DNA of 64,000 nucleotides from Alcanivorax profundi (GCF_003597125.1 NZ_QYYA01000003.1:436603-500602); one strand, 5' to 3'. Positions 9,066-18,018 are shown, counted from the stretch's first letter. Program-made: numbers and translations. Notes: generated from the letters alone by a model not told the origin.

Positions 9066-11066
9066 ATGGCGATTACATACCGCCCTGAAATAGACGGGCT
9101 CCGTTTTCTTGCTGTGACTTTAGTTATTCTCCATCATCTTGGTGTACAGGGTTTTGGAGGAGGCTTTGTCGGTGTTGACGTTTTTTTCGTCATCTCCGGT
9201 TATCTCATTACCTCCATTATTGTAAAGGAAGTTGAGACAGCAGATTTTTCATTTGGTAGATTTTACCAACGTAGAATAATAAGGCTTGCGCCTGCTTACT
9301 TTATATTGCTGCTTTTTTCAGTGGTGGTGGCATTATTGACCATGCTTCCGGCAGAGCTTGTCCATTTTTCAGAAAGCACGATTTATTCGACCTTTTTCGC
9401 AGCTAATTTTTTTATGTGGAATGCTGTGGGGGGATATTTTGGGTCGGGAGCAGATACAACTCCGCTGCTGCATTTGTGGTCTCTGGCGGTAGAGGAGCAG
9501 TTTTATCTGTTCTGGCCTGCTGGTTTCCTGATACTGGTGCGCTTGTTTCAGTCTAGATTGTTAGTGTTGGTTGTTATTACAGTTTTGCTTATCGCCACGG
9601 TTTTAATCTCTCAATATGGTGCTTTAAATTATCGAGCTGCAGCCTATTATTTGATGCCGACTCGTGCCTTTGAGCTCTTGATAGGCGCGATGTTAGTTTT
9701 CCTTCCCTCGTTCAATTACGGGCGTCATTCGTTTTATGCTAGCACCTTTTTTACAGTCATTGGGTTGGGGTTGATCGCTTATTGTTCTATCTCTTTTGAT
9801 AAGGGTATCTGGTTTCCTGGGTTGAATGCGCTGCTTCCCTGTCTCGGCACGGCATTGATTATTCTTTTTGCGAGGAAAGAGCTTCCCATTGTAGGTCCTC
9901 TTTTAACAGGCCGCTTTTCGGTTGCTATTGGAAAAATTTCTTACCCTGCATATCTGTGGCACTGGCCGATCATTGCTTTTCTGAATATTCATCTCATAAA
10001 AATCACAGGCTCGATTGCTCTTGCTGTTGTCGCTGTCACATTGATTTTGTCCTGGTTAACATATCGGTTTCTTGAATTACCTGCCCGGCGCTTTCGATCG
10101 CACTCAGTTTTTAGCGTGATTATGCTCGGCTTTATCTTGCCTGCTGCTATATTCACATCTGTTGCATATGTAATTATCTCAAAAGAAGGTTTTCCTGGGC
10201 GGTTCCCTGAAGACCTTAATAGAAGGGCTGAGGCTGTAATGAGTCATGCCGACGCTGCGCGTGGTCGTTGCAATGAAGGCCCTGTTTCTTCGCCCTTGGC
10301 TGAAGAGGATTGTGTGCTTGGTATAAAGAAGAGCGACGTTGATATACTGCTTGTGGGGGACTCTCATGCCAATCATTTTAGCGGAATGATCGATGTTCTA
10401 GCTCGTGACGTTGGCTTGAGAGGGTATGACGTTACCCAAAGCAATTCTGTTTTTCTTGTTAATGTGGACAGGTATTACAAAAAAGGAAATGAAATTTTCC
10501 ATCACTCCAATTTTCGAAAGCGTAATGATTATATAGCCACAGAGCTCCTTCCCCGTAGTTACCGCTATGTTGTATTAGGGGCGAGTTATGCTGGCCATGT
10601 TAACGGAGAGTTGTTTGCCCGAGACGATGATGTGCGAGGGATGGCGGATGACTCGCTCTTTCTAGATGCGCTTCACGACACGATCAAAGCTGTCGTCGAC
10701 GCCGGTTCTATACCTGTTTTGATTAAAGGTAACCCTGCTTTTGGAAGAGATATATCTCGCTGTACATTGAACAATCTGCGCTTTGGTCTGGACGCAGACT
10801 GCAATCTCCCTCGGTCGGAGTTTGATTCCCGGTTTGCCGTATGGAATCAAATGGTGGTTGGTTTAGAGGCTGAATTCGACACTTTGATTGTTATTGATCC
10901 TTCTCTTATTACCTGTAATGAACACTATTGTTATTCAGAGATTGAAGGTCTGCCCTTATACAAAGATGGTAGCCATTTGAATTATATAGGGTCGAAGTTT
11001 ATTGGTGAGCAGTATCTCAAGCGCTTTGGTAATCCTTTTCATCATGAAGCGTTTGAAGCGGACTAA
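9066..11066 (+). CDS. Acyltransferase 3 (OafA/YrhL) with C-terminal SGNH domain
   Basis: A 666-residue protein. The N-terminal ~350 residues are the polytopic acyltransferase-3 domain, with YRPEIDGLRFLAVTLVILHH and GGFVGVDVFFVISGYLIT. The C-terminal half is an SGNH-type domain with ILLVGDSHANHF near residue 430 and DGSHLN near 633, giving the Ser and Asp-x-x-His of the triad. OafA-type fused proteins O-acetylate sugars of O-antigen or exopolysaccharide, moving acetyl groups across the membrane. It is the last gene of the AT-rich block A, two bases after the GT stop. Family assignment is firm; the modified sugar is unknown. Confidence 0.93.
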   Translation: MAITYRPEIDGLRFLAVTLVILHHLGVQGFGGGFVGVDVFFVISGYLITSIIVKEVETADFSFGRFYQRRIIRLAPAYFILLLFSVVVALLTMLPAELVHFSESTIYSTFFAANFFMWNAVGGYFGSGADTTPLLHLWSLAVEEQFYLFWPAGFLILVRLFQSRLLVLVVITVLLIATVLISQYGALNYRAAAYYLMPTRAFELLIGAMLVFLPSFNYGRHSFYASTFFTVIGLGLIAYCSISFDKGIWFPGLNALLPCLGTALIILFARKELPIVGPLLTGRFSVAIGKISYPAYLWHWPIIAFLNIHLIKITGSIALAVVAVTLILSWLTYRFLELPARRFRSHSVFSVIMLGFILPAAIFTSVAYVIISKEGFPGRFPEDLNRRAEAVMSHADAARGRCNEGPVSSPLAEEDCVLGIKKSDVDILLVGDSHANHFSGMIDVLARDVGLRGYDVTQSNSVFLVNVDRYYKKGNEIFHHSNFRKRNDYIATELLPRSYRYVVLGASYAGHVNGELFARDDDVRGMADDSLFLDALHDTIKAVVDAGSIPVLIKGNPAFGRDISRCTLNNLRFGLDADCNLPRSEFDSRFAVWNQMVVGLEAEFDTLIVIDPSLITCNEHYCYSEIEGLPLYKDGSHLNYIGSKFIGEQYLKRFGNPFHHEAFEAD

Positions 11067-11992
11067 TTGTTGCTGTTCTTGTGGGCAAGGTTTGGCACCA
11101 ACTGAACCGTTCATAGTGGAAGAGCGAGGTGCATCCTATCTCAATTAGCTATTGCATAGATTTGGACTGAGTTGTTTATAGGGATGCTAGGTTGCTGGAG
11201 GTAGAGGCCATTGCCGTACTTGGGTGGGCGTCCTCTATGGATGGACGGCTGCCCATTCTTGAGGTCAGCATTGGTCGTCTGTGGTTTCGCCTACAGTGGG
11301 CTCATGCGGGGGAGACGCTACTTAGACACTTAGTGGCGGCAGATATCCTGAATACAATGCATTCTCTTAGGAGGAGTCTTTGCCTCTGCTTATAGGGGCC
11401 TTGGGTGTTGTGCCGGGCGTTAGCCAGTTCTGTTGGTGACTTCGACGCTGGATAAGCCCTGGGCTGTGACATGGTTCGAGGAGGTGAGGCTGATGGTGAT
11501 CCCGTGGCTAATAGGTTATGGGGTGTTCGCAGGCCGGGATGGCGGTGCTGTTTGCTGGACACGTGAACGTGTTATACAAACGCGCGTGCCATGAAGGAGT
11601 GGGTGGGGCTTGGGGGGCGGTGGTGAAAAAAGTACCTGCTAGCTAGTAGCTACAAGCTTAAGCCTGCAAGGAAGGGCGAGATCTAAAGATCGAAGATTGC
11701 CATGGGGAAGGCTTTGGAGCGAGCAGGCGTGGCCTTTTGGGGTGAGCGCCGGTTACTACTATTTTCTGATTTTTCAGATTTTACGCCTCTTTACCCCATT
11801 CGGGGGATCCGTTTCTAGCCTTGCGGCTATACAATTGGTGTAATTCTTTCGTCATTGAGTAATGGTTCACTGTTCTGGCGAACAGAATCGCGCTGGTTTT
11901 CTTGAAATTTGGGTCTGGGCTGTTGTCTTCAAGAAGAGGGACTTTCTCTTGAGCCCGGTCTATTTTGCCACCTAATTGATTAGGTTTTGTAC
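11067..11992. other. Gene-free boundary between polysaccharide blocks A and B
   Basis: No convincing gene is visible in this stretch of about 0.9 kb. Short open frames lack homology signals and good ribosome sites. It holds a short 7-bp-periodic repeat of the AGCTAGT/AGCTAC type near 11,637-11,664. It also has small dyads such as TTCTG-GCGAA-CAGAA near 11,874-11,888. The leader and promoter of the WecA gene must lie in its right part, but no promoter stands out. The G-rich composition of its middle differs from the AT-rich genes to the left. It may be remnant DNA of a replaced gene. Confidence 0.5.
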
Positions 11993-13078
11993 ATGGAAGC
12001 TGCAGGCACATCTCTTCTTTCGGGCGTTTTTGCCTTGATTTCTTTGCGGATGCTGATGCCCTTTGCGGTGAAATTCCGCCTTGTGGATAAACCCGATCAG
12101 CGTAAATTGCACAAAGGTGCGGTGCCGCTGGTGGGTGGTTTAAGTGCCTTCGTCGGTGTGTTTCTGGGCTTTATGCTGGGCATGCCACTGACGTCCGGTT
12201 ATCTGATTTTTCTGCTTTGTGCCTCGGTGCTAGTAGTGCTTGGTGCCGTGGATGATGCGCGGGATATCTCTGCCAAGTTCCGTCTGTTTGCCCAGGTCGT
12301 GCTGGGCGCGGTACTGGTGTATGGCTCCGGGGACTCTCTGGAGTCGTTCGGCAATCTGGTGGGGCTGGGTGTTATCGAGCTGGGTGTCTTCGGGCCGTTG
12401 GTGTCCATTGCTGCCGTGATTGGCGCTACCAATGCCTTCAATATGATCGATGGAATTGATGGTCTGGCTGGCAGCCTTTCGCTGATTGCCTTGTTGTCAT
12501 TGGCACTGTTGTTTTCGGTATCCGATGGGCACGAAGCGGGTTTGGCGCTGTCCCTGGGCTTATCCTGTGCCCTGATCCCTTATTTGATGGCCAACCTCCG
12601 AATTCCGCCGTTTAAGCGCCGTATTTTCATGGGCGATGCGGGCTCCATGTTCATCGGTTTTGCCATTGTGTGGCTGATGATTCAGGGGGCTCCGCTGGAA
12701 GGGGCGGCTTTCCGTCCGGTGACTGCGCTATGGTTGATTGCGCTGCCGCTGATTGACATGGTGGCCATCATGGTAAGGCGAGCGCGCAAGGGGCAATCAG
12801 TAATGAACCCGGATCGTGAACATTTGCACCATATTTTCATGCGCGCCGGTTTTTCTGATCGCCAGGCCTTGATGCTGATTTCCTTCGTGGCCATGCTCTT
12901 TGCTTCCTTTGGCCTTCTGGGCGAGTTCTTCCAGATCCCCGAGTGGGTGATGTTTGCGGCCTTCGCAATGGTGTTTGCCCTGTATGATTATGCCCTCGGC
13001 CGGGTGTGGCGCTTGTTGGCCCTGTTCCGGCGTGGCTGGTCTACAAAGATCACTTCCAGATTGAAGGTGCAAAGCTAA
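11993..13078 (+). CDS. wecA: Undecaprenyl-phosphate N-acetylhexosamine-1-phosphate transferase, WecA/WbpL family
   Basis: A 361-residue polytopic protein of the MraY/WecA family. Visible motifs are the cytoplasmic loop KPDQRKLHKGAVPLVGG, NAFNMIDGIDGLAG with catalytic Asp near residue 150, FMGDAGSMF, and the His motif REHLHHIFMRAGFS near 275. It transfers HexNAc-1-phosphate from a UDP-sugar to undecaprenyl phosphate, the first committed step of repeat-unit synthesis. ATG 11,993 is preferred to TTG 11,987. The window has a second, unrelated initiating enzyme (WcaJ-type at 35,751). The symbol indicates the family; WbpL-like specificity is equally possible. Confidence 0.85.
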   Translation: MEAAGTSLLSGVFALISLRMLMPFAVKFRLVDKPDQRKLHKGAVPLVGGLSAFVGVFLGFMLGMPLTSGYLIFLLCASVLVVLGAVDDARDISAKFRLFAQVVLGAVLVYGSGDSLESFGNLVGLGVIELGVFGPLVSIAAVIGATNAFNMIDGIDGLAGSLSLIALLSLALLFSVSDGHEAGLALSLGLSCALIPYLMANLRIPPFKRRIFMGDAGSMFIGFAIVWLMIQGAPLEGAAFRPVTALWLIALPLIDMVAIMVRRARKGQSVMNPDREHLHHIFMRAGFSDRQALMLISFVAMLFASFGLLGEFFQIPEWVMFAAFAMVFALYDYALGRVWRLLALFRRGWSTKITSRLKVQS

Positions 13079-13158
13079 ACCGAAGAAGGCTGGCTCTCCA
13101 GGGAAGGTTCCCGTTGGGATATTCAGCTGACTGAACGAAGTGCCTGGGGCGGCATTCG

Positions 13159-13678
13159 TTCAGCAAGATGAATCTCCCGCAAGTAACGCCTGTGATGACC
13201 AGGGAGCTTCGGTCGAGCTTTAGTCTTGAGGTGTGAAACCCGGTTTCATGGGGAAGCGCCCGTATCCAGTTCCCGCCTTGGTGTCGTGGGTTTCATTCGG
13301 CTACAGCGGCTTATTCGTCTTCTCCTGTTGGCCAACAGGTTGGCTCCCTGAATATCCAATATCGCTCCAGGCGTTTTGTTTGCCATGAGCGGTTTCATTG
13401 TCATTTTGTCGTCGAACGGCCTCCCCTAAAAAAACACACCCCACCGCCCATCGTAGCCGCGGTCGTTTGACCACGATGGGGGGCACTGCCGCAAGGGCAG
13501 CCCCACAATTCAGCGGCTGATCTTCTGTTAGAAAGAAGCTTTTACCATTCGAGAAATGGGTAAGCAGGGGAGTTAACTATAAGCTGTTGTCACTGCTACA
13601 GGAGTTGAGGCGTGGCCTGTAGTGGGGGATCATGGTCTGACCTTGTTTTCAACAAGCGGAATCTCCCGCAGGGAATGC
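13159..13678 (+). repeat. Pair of ~31-bp direct repeats; third copy at 15,572-15,600
   Basis: Copy 1 (13,159-13,189) and copy 2 (13,648-13,678) share the core GAATCTCCCGCA and match at about 25 of 31 positions. Copy 3 (15,572-15,600) differs from copy 2 at about five of 29 positions, with the core GACTCTCCTGCAGGGA. All are in the same orientation. Copies 2 and 3 bracket the MBL-fold nuclease gene. No function is known to me; they could be remnants of a longer repeat or scars of recombination. Confidence 0.6.
13447..13483. repeat. REP-like hairpin
   Basis: The inverted repeat has outer arms CCATCGT and ACGATGG and inner arms GGTC and GACC around a 4-base loop. The core GCGGTCGTTTGACC resembles the GCGGTCGTTCGACCGC core of the palindromes at 38,841, 38,885 and 42,138. 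It is a degenerate member of the same extragenic palindrome family. Confidence 0.55.
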
Positions 13679-13724
13679 GTGTTGGCGCGCCGAAATAGCA
13701 GGGATATGAGTGGTTAGCGAGCAG

Positions 13725-15346
13725 GTAGCTGCTAGCAACAAGGTAAGACAGAAGCCCGGGATCGGCGGAGATGGGTGTGCGCCCATTTCTGCCCTGCGAA
13801 CAACAGTGTGAACATGGATGTTAATAGCCGCGGTCGCGTTTGCGCGTGTTTTGCGTCAAGCGTGTGGCGTGTTGCATGAAGCGGGGTTTGAAGACATGGA
13901 TAGTCGCGCGGCTGCCCAGGAGGGGGCTTTTCCGTTTGTGGTGCACCACGGTGCAGTGCAGGGGGTGACTGGCTCGGCCCATGAGTGGGTGTTAAGCGAG
14001 TCTGCCTCTGTGCTGATCGACTGTGGGTTGTTTCAGGGTAGTGATACCGGCCCGGCTGGCGCGTCGGCGTCGCATCTTTCCATTGATTTCGATATTTCCC
14101 GGATTCAGGCGGTGGTGCTGACCCATGTGCATATTGACCATGTGGGGCGGTTGCCGTGGCTGTTTGCGGCGGGGTATGACGGCCCGGTGTATTGCAGCGA
14201 GCCTTCGGCACGGTTGTTGCCGATTGTGCTGGAGGATGCGTTTCGGTTGGGGATCAGCCGCCAGCCGGAGCGGGTTGAGGCGTTTCTGAAACTGCTGGAT
14301 TCACGCCTGGTAGCCGTCCCTTATGAGCAATGGCAGCTGCTGCCGATGACGGAGGAGTCGGCGTTTATTCAGCTGTTGCCGGCGGGGCATATTTTAGGTT
14401 CTGCATCGGTGTCGTGCCGGGATTCACAAGGGCATGTGACAGTCTTTTCCGGGGATCTGGGGGCGCGGCTGGCGCCGATTCTGCGCTCAGCCCAATCCCC
14501 TTATCGGGCCGATTGTCTGGTAATCGAGAGTACCTACGGTAACCGCTTGCATGAAGGCCGTGCGGCGCGCTCAGCGCGTCTGGAGCGGGCGCTATTACGG
14601 GCCATGGAGGATCAGGGATCGCTGTTGATTCCTGCCTTCAGTATTGGCCGCACCCAGGAGCTGCTTTATGAGCTTGAGGGGTTGATTCACAAGCATCGGG
14701 ACAAGCCAATCAACCCGCATCTGAATTGGAGTGAGCTGCCGATCGTGCTGGATTCGCCGTTGGCCAGCCGGTTTACGCAGGTGTACCGGGAGCTGGATGC
14801 CTTCTGGGATGTGGAGGCCCGGGAGCGGCTGGAAGAGGGGCGCAAGCCGCTGGGCTTTGAGCAGCTGCTGACGGTGGATGATCACGATGGCCATATGCGC
14901 ATGGTGCGTCATCTGGCCGGCAGCGCCCGCCCGGCAGTGGTGATTGCCGCCAGCGGCATGTGTGCCGGCGGGCGGATCATGAATTACCTCAAGGCGATGC
15001 TGGGGGATGCCCGGCACAACCTGTTGTTTGTGGGCTATCAGGCGCGTGGCACGCCGGGCAGGATCATTCAGCAGGAAGGGCAGGGCGGAGAGGTAGTGCT
15101 GGATGGCAAGCGTTATCCGATTTCCCTGCCGGTAACCTCCATCAGCGGCTATTCTGCCCACGGTGATCAGCAGGATCTGCTGGATTTTGTGGCGGGTATG
15201 CAGGAATACCCATCCGAGGTGCGGGTGGTGCATGGGGATGATGAGGCCAAGGCTGGGCTGAAGGTGGCGCTGGAGGAGTGGTATCGGCGCTCGGGGATGG
15301 AGGTTGCGGTGTGCTGTCCTTGAGAAAGCAGCTACTAGCTACGAGG
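13725..15346 (+). repeat. Heptad-type direct repeats flanking the MBL-fold gene
   Basis: The left unit GTAGCTGCTAGCAACAAGG (13,725-13,743) and the right unit GCAGCTACTAGCTACGAGG (15,328-15,346) match at about 15 of 19 positions in direct orientation. The right unit begins four bases after the stop codon. Another array of the same AGCTAC/AGCTAGT type lies at about 15,627-15,655. The listed interval spans from the left unit to the right unit, including the gene. Confidence 0.55.
13896..15323 (+). CDS. MBL-fold/beta-CASP metallohydrolase, CPSF/Ysh1-type RNA nuclease
   Basis: A 475-residue protein. The start region VVHHGAVQGVTGSAHEW leads into THVHIDHVGRLPWLF, the HxHxDH zinc motif. FSGDLGA follows, then the beta-CASP region and RMM-type motifs ASGMCAGGRIMNYLK and SGYSAHGDQQDLLDF. 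This order is that of bacterial relatives of CPSF73/Ysh1, which are exo- or endoribonucleases. The frame is open from 13,818, but ATG 13,896 fits the domain start better. It sits oddly between a WecA gene and a sulfate permease, flanked by heptad repeats. A role in polysaccharide synthesis is not implied by the family. Confidence 0.88.
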   Translation: MDSRAAAQEGAFPFVVHHGAVQGVTGSAHEWVLSESASVLIDCGLFQGSDTGPAGASASHLSIDFDISRIQAVVLTHVHIDHVGRLPWLFAAGYDGPVYCSEPSARLLPIVLEDAFRLGISRQPERVEAFLKLLDSRLVAVPYEQWQLLPMTEESAFIQLLPAGHILGSASVSCRDSQGHVTVFSGDLGARLAPILRSAQSPYRADCLVIESTYGNRLHEGRAARSARLERALLRAMEDQGSLLIPAFSIGRTQELLYELEGLIHKHRDKPINPHLNWSELPIVLDSPLASRFTQVYRELDAFWDVEARERLEEGRKPLGFEQLLTVDDHDGHMRMVRHLAGSARPAVVIAASGMCAGGRIMNYLKAMLGDARHNLLFVGYQARGTPGRIIQQEGQGGEVVLDGKRYPISLPVTSISGYSAHGDQQDLLDFVAGMQEYPSEVRVVHGDDEAKAGLKVALEEWYRRSGMEVAVCCP

Positions 15347-15754
15347 AAAAGCCAAACCCTGCCGGTTTTTCTGTTTTGGGGTTTGCCTTTGGCCTTCTTT
15401 GTGGCTTGCCGCCTTTGGATTGGTTATTTCCTCTAGGAGGGCTGGTTTGTTGGCCGAATCAGGCATCAGAAGCGAGTGACGAGTGTCGAGTTGCTAAAAC
15501 CTGCCCTGAGGAACTGCCTGCTTTTGCCTTTCGAGCCTCGCTTTTTGTTACTCGAAACTCCGTATTTCGGGCAACACGCTGACTCTCCTGCAGGGACTGC
15601 GCACTACCTTTCCTTGTTGCACGTCGCTAATAGCTAGTAGCTCGCAGCTAGATCTATATTCTATTTTCGAATTAAACATCCCTTTCTATATGGCGTTTTC
15701 GCTGTAAAATGCGGCGTTCATTGCCGTTTTTTCTGCGCCGGAAGGATTCGCTGA
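15324..15754. other. Intergenic region with heptad repeats and the SLC13 leader
   Basis: No gene is supported; a 92-codon open frame from 15,304 has no recognisable domain. The region holds AGCTAC-type repeats at both ends (15,328-15,346 and about 15,627-15,655). A GAGTGACGAGTGTCGAG stretch lies near 15,469, with a partly complementary ACTCGAAACTCC near 15,550. The third 29-bp repeat is at 15,572-15,600. The AT-rich segment 15,650-15,712, ending in TGTAAAAT, probably carries the promoter of the permease gene, but I cannot define a convincing -35 box. Confidence 0.5.
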
Positions 15755-17527
15755 GTGAGCCTGGATATTCTGATTACGCTGCTTGTTGTGGCCTCGGTGT
15801 TAGGGGCGTTGGCGACTAACCGCTTGCCGGCAGACCTGACCATGATGGCGGCGTTGGTGGCGGTGCTGGTTGCCGGTATCATCACGCCTGCAGAGGCATT
15901 GGCCGGGTTTGCCAACCCCGGTCTGATGACCATTGCTGCGCTGTATGTGGTCGCTGCGGCATTGCGTGATACAGGGGCGATTTATTGGGTGGCCCACCGG
16001 TTGTTGGGGCAGCCCAAAAGCATTTTTTCCAGTCAACTTCGGCTGATTGCACCGGCCTCTCTGCTCAGCGCTTTCCTGAACAATACCACGGTAGTCGCAA
16101 TGATGATTCCGGCGGTTCAGGAATGGGCGCAAAGGCTGCGGCTGTCAGCTTCCAAACTGCTGTTGCCGCTTAGCTATGCGGCGATCCTGGGCGGCACCTG
16201 TACGTTGATTGGCACCAGTACCAACCTGGTTGTTGACGGTCTGGTACAGGAAAAAGGGCTTCCTGCGTTTGGCATTTTTGATGTGGCCTGGGTCGGTGTC
16301 CCGGTTCTGTTGGGGGGCGGGCTGTTCATGCTGCTGCTGGGCCGTTATCTCTTGCCAGAGCGTGAGGGCATGGTGGAGCAATGGGAGCATGCTCGCGAAT
16401 ACCATGTGGAAATGTTGGTGGCCAAAGGCAGTAATTTGGCCGGGCGAACTATTCAGGACGCGGGTCTGCGAAGCCTGACCTATGGCTACCTCACCGAGAT
16501 ACAACGGGGCGACAAACTGTTTACGGCTGTTGGTCCGGAGATGACGCTTCAGGAAGGCGACCTGCTGGCGTTCGTTGGTGTGCCGGAGTGCGCTCGTGAG
16601 TTGCAGCGTATCAGTGGTCTTCAGTCCGCTCATGGGGCAGTCCACAAACTGGGGTTGAACAACCATCAGCGCCATCTGGTTGAAGTTGTGCTGAGCCCGG
16701 AGTTTCCGGGGATTGGCAAAACCGTCAAGGAGACCGGGTTTCGGAGCCGTTACCAGGCAGCCATTCTCAGCATTAGCCGTAATGGCCGGCGGATGGCGGG
16801 CAAGGTGGGGGAGCAGATGCTGCGGGTCGGTGATACGCTGCTGCTGGAAACCAGCCAGCAGTTTGTCGAGCAGTACCGTTACCGTCGGGATTTCATGCTG
16901 GTGAGCCCGTTGAAGGATTCGACCCCGCCGGATTTCCGCCGGGCTCCCATTGCGGTGGGTGTCCTGATTGCGATGGTCCTGGCTAATGTCGTGGGGGTTG
17001 CGTCCACGCTGGAAGCGGCTATGGTGGCGGCCGGGCTGATGCTGGCGTTTCGCTGTGTGACCGTGAACCGTTCGCGCATGAATGTGAGTGTGAATTTGCC
17101 GGTGCTGGTGGTGATTGGGGCGTCATTCGCCTTGGGTAAGGCAATGGAAAGTAGCGGCGCTGCCGCCTGGATTGTACAGGAAGCCTTTCCGGACAGTGGT
17201 TTATCGCCGTTTATGGCGTTAGTTATTGTGTACTTGCTGACCGCGGCCTTCACTGAGGTTATCACCAATAACGCGGCGGCGGTGCTGGTGTTTCCCATCG
17301 CGCTTGGTGTGGCAGAACAGCTTGGGGTAAGCCCCATGCCGTTTATCGTGGCGGTCATGTTTGCTGCTTCGGCAAGCTTTATGACCCCTCTGGGCTACCA
17401 GACTAACCTGATGGTGATGGGCCCTGGTGGCTATACCTTCAGGGATTATCTGCGGATTGGATTGCCGATGAGTGTGGTTGTCGGGGCGATTAGTCTTGCT
17501 GTGATTCCAGTGGTTTGGGGGTTTTAA
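15755..17527 (+). CDS. SLC13/DASS-family permease with two TrkA-C (RCK_C) domains
   Basis: A 590-residue inner-membrane transporter starting at GTG 15,755 after an aagga ribosome site. The N-terminal membrane half has FLNNTTVVAMMIPAV and GGTCTLIGTSTNLVVDG. Two RCK_C/TrkA-C domains follow at about residues 205-375. The second membrane half has FTEVITNNAAAVLVFPIAL and MTPLGYQTNLMVMGPGGY. The duplicated NNT/TNL motifs bind sodium and anion in this family. Members with central TrkA-C domains commonly carry sulfate. Its position upstream of cysC and in a locus with three sulfotransferases supports sulfate uptake, though the substrate is inferred. Confidence 0.85.
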   Translation: MSLDILITLLVVASVLGALATNRLPADLTMMAALVAVLVAGIITPAEALAGFANPGLMTIAALYVVAAALRDTGAIYWVAHRLLGQPKSIFSSQLRLIAPASLLSAFLNNTTVVAMMIPAVQEWAQRLRLSASKLLLPLSYAAILGGTCTLIGTSTNLVVDGLVQEKGLPAFGIFDVAWVGVPVLLGGGLFMLLLGRYLLPEREGMVEQWEHAREYHVEMLVAKGSNLAGRTIQDAGLRSLTYGYLTEIQRGDKLFTAVGPEMTLQEGDLLAFVGVPECARELQRISGLQSAHGAVHKLGLNNHQRHLVEVVLSPEFPGIGKTVKETGFRSRYQAAILSISRNGRRMAGKVGEQMLRVGDTLLLETSQQFVEQYRYRRDFMLVSPLKDSTPPDFRRAPIAVGVLIAMVLANVVGVASTLEAAMVAAGLMLAFRCVTVNRSRMNVSVNLPVLVVIGASFALGKAMESSGAAAWIVQEAFPDSGLSPFMALVIVYLLTAAFTEVITNNAAAVLVFPIALGVAEQLGVSPMPFIVAVMFAASASFMTPLGYQTNLMVMGPGGYTFRDYLRIGLPMSVVVGAISLAVIPVVWGF

Positions 17528-17533
17528 AAAGCG

Positions 17534-17999
17534 GTAACGAGTTTCGAGTTTCGAAAGGCAATAAAACAATATTGGACAAGGATGTCCTGGGTAAAAAGGA
17601 GCAAAGCAGGGATGCGATTTGAAGAGATGGAAGTATGGCGCCGGTCTGCGGCGCTTTGCGTCGAGATGTACCGGCATTTCAAGGAATCCCGGGATTTTGG
17701 ATTCAAAGACCAGATAACCCGGTCTGCACTTTCCGTGCCCAGTAATATTGCTGAGGGATTTGAAAGGGTGTCACTTCGTGACAGGGGGCGGTTCTGGAGT
17801 TATGCAAAAGGTTCAGTCGGCGAACTCAGAACCCAAATTCATATTGGGAGCGAAATCGACTACATCGATGGTGATGTGGCCGGTGTTTGGCTTTCAGAAA
17901 CCGACCAACTTTCCAGAATGCTTGGTGCTTTGATTCATGGCATCAGGCGAGAATTGAATGAGTGTTGAAGTTGCTTTTCGTAACTCGTAACTCGTAACT
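17534..17999. mobile_element. Candidate 466-bp cassette: inverted heptad repeats around a four-helix-bundle gene
   Basis: The left arm (17,534-17,561) begins GTAACGAGTTTCGAGTTTCG. Read inward on the minus strand, the right arm (17,971-17,998) begins GTTACGAGTTACGAGTTACG. The 28-bp arms are identical at 24 positions and are themselves built of 7-bp units (CGAGTTT and CGTAACT). They enclose one complete gene with its own ribosome site. The cassette separates two genes that would make a natural sulfate operon (permease and cysC). No transposase is visible, so a passively mobilised element is inferred. Confidence 0.6.
17612..17968 (+). CDS. Four-helix-bundle protein (S23/23S rRNA IVS family)
   Basis: A 118-residue protein with the family hallmarks. 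FEEMEVWRRSAALCVEMYR opens helix 1, DQITRSALSVPSNIAEGFER spans the conserved turn, and GSVGELRTQIHIGSEI forms helix 3. The family is named after proteins encoded in 23S rRNA intervening sequences and is related to the Avd protein of diversity-generating retroelements, but most chromosomal members have no known role. ATG 17,612 is preferred over ATG 17,582 because it follows an aaaagg-type site and fits the family start. It is enclosed by inverted heptad repeats, as if it were a mobile cassette. Confidence 0.85.
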   Translation: MRFEEMEVWRRSAALCVEMYRHFKESRDFGFKDQITRSALSVPSNIAEGFERVSLRDRGRFWSYAKGSVGELRTQIHIGSEIDYIDGDVAGVWLSETDQLSRMLGALIHGIRRELNEC

Positions 18000-18018
18000 T
18001 TGAAATAAGGAATTACGC

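Larger units (their letters stand above)
13079..13895. other. Intergenic region with hairpins and short dispersed repeats
   Basis: No gene is supported here. It contains two copies of a ~31-bp repeat (13,159-13,189 and 13,648-13,678), with a third at 15,572-15,600. A REP-like hairpin lies at 13,447-13,483, with CCATCGT/ACGATGG outer arms and GGTC/GACC inner arms. A heptad-type repeat is at 13,725-13,743. A second hairpin (AGATGGG/CCCATTT core) lies near 13,765-13,790. The MBL-fold gene follows, and its promoter must be in the right part. Confidence 0.55.

Noticed and set aside
11617-11636. JUMPstart/ops-like sequence GGCGGTGGTGAAAAAAGTAC
   Set aside because: It departs from GGCGGTAGNNT at a key position and lies too far from the gene start with no other JUMPstart parts.
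15469-15561. Second heptad-bounded cassette like that around the four-helix-bundle gene
   Set aside because: GAGTGACGAGTGTCGAG and ACTCGAAACTCC are only partly complementary and enclose no gene; at most a decayed remnant.
15304-15582. 92-codon open frame after the MBL-fold gene
   Set aside because: It overlaps repeats, has no domain and no convincing start.
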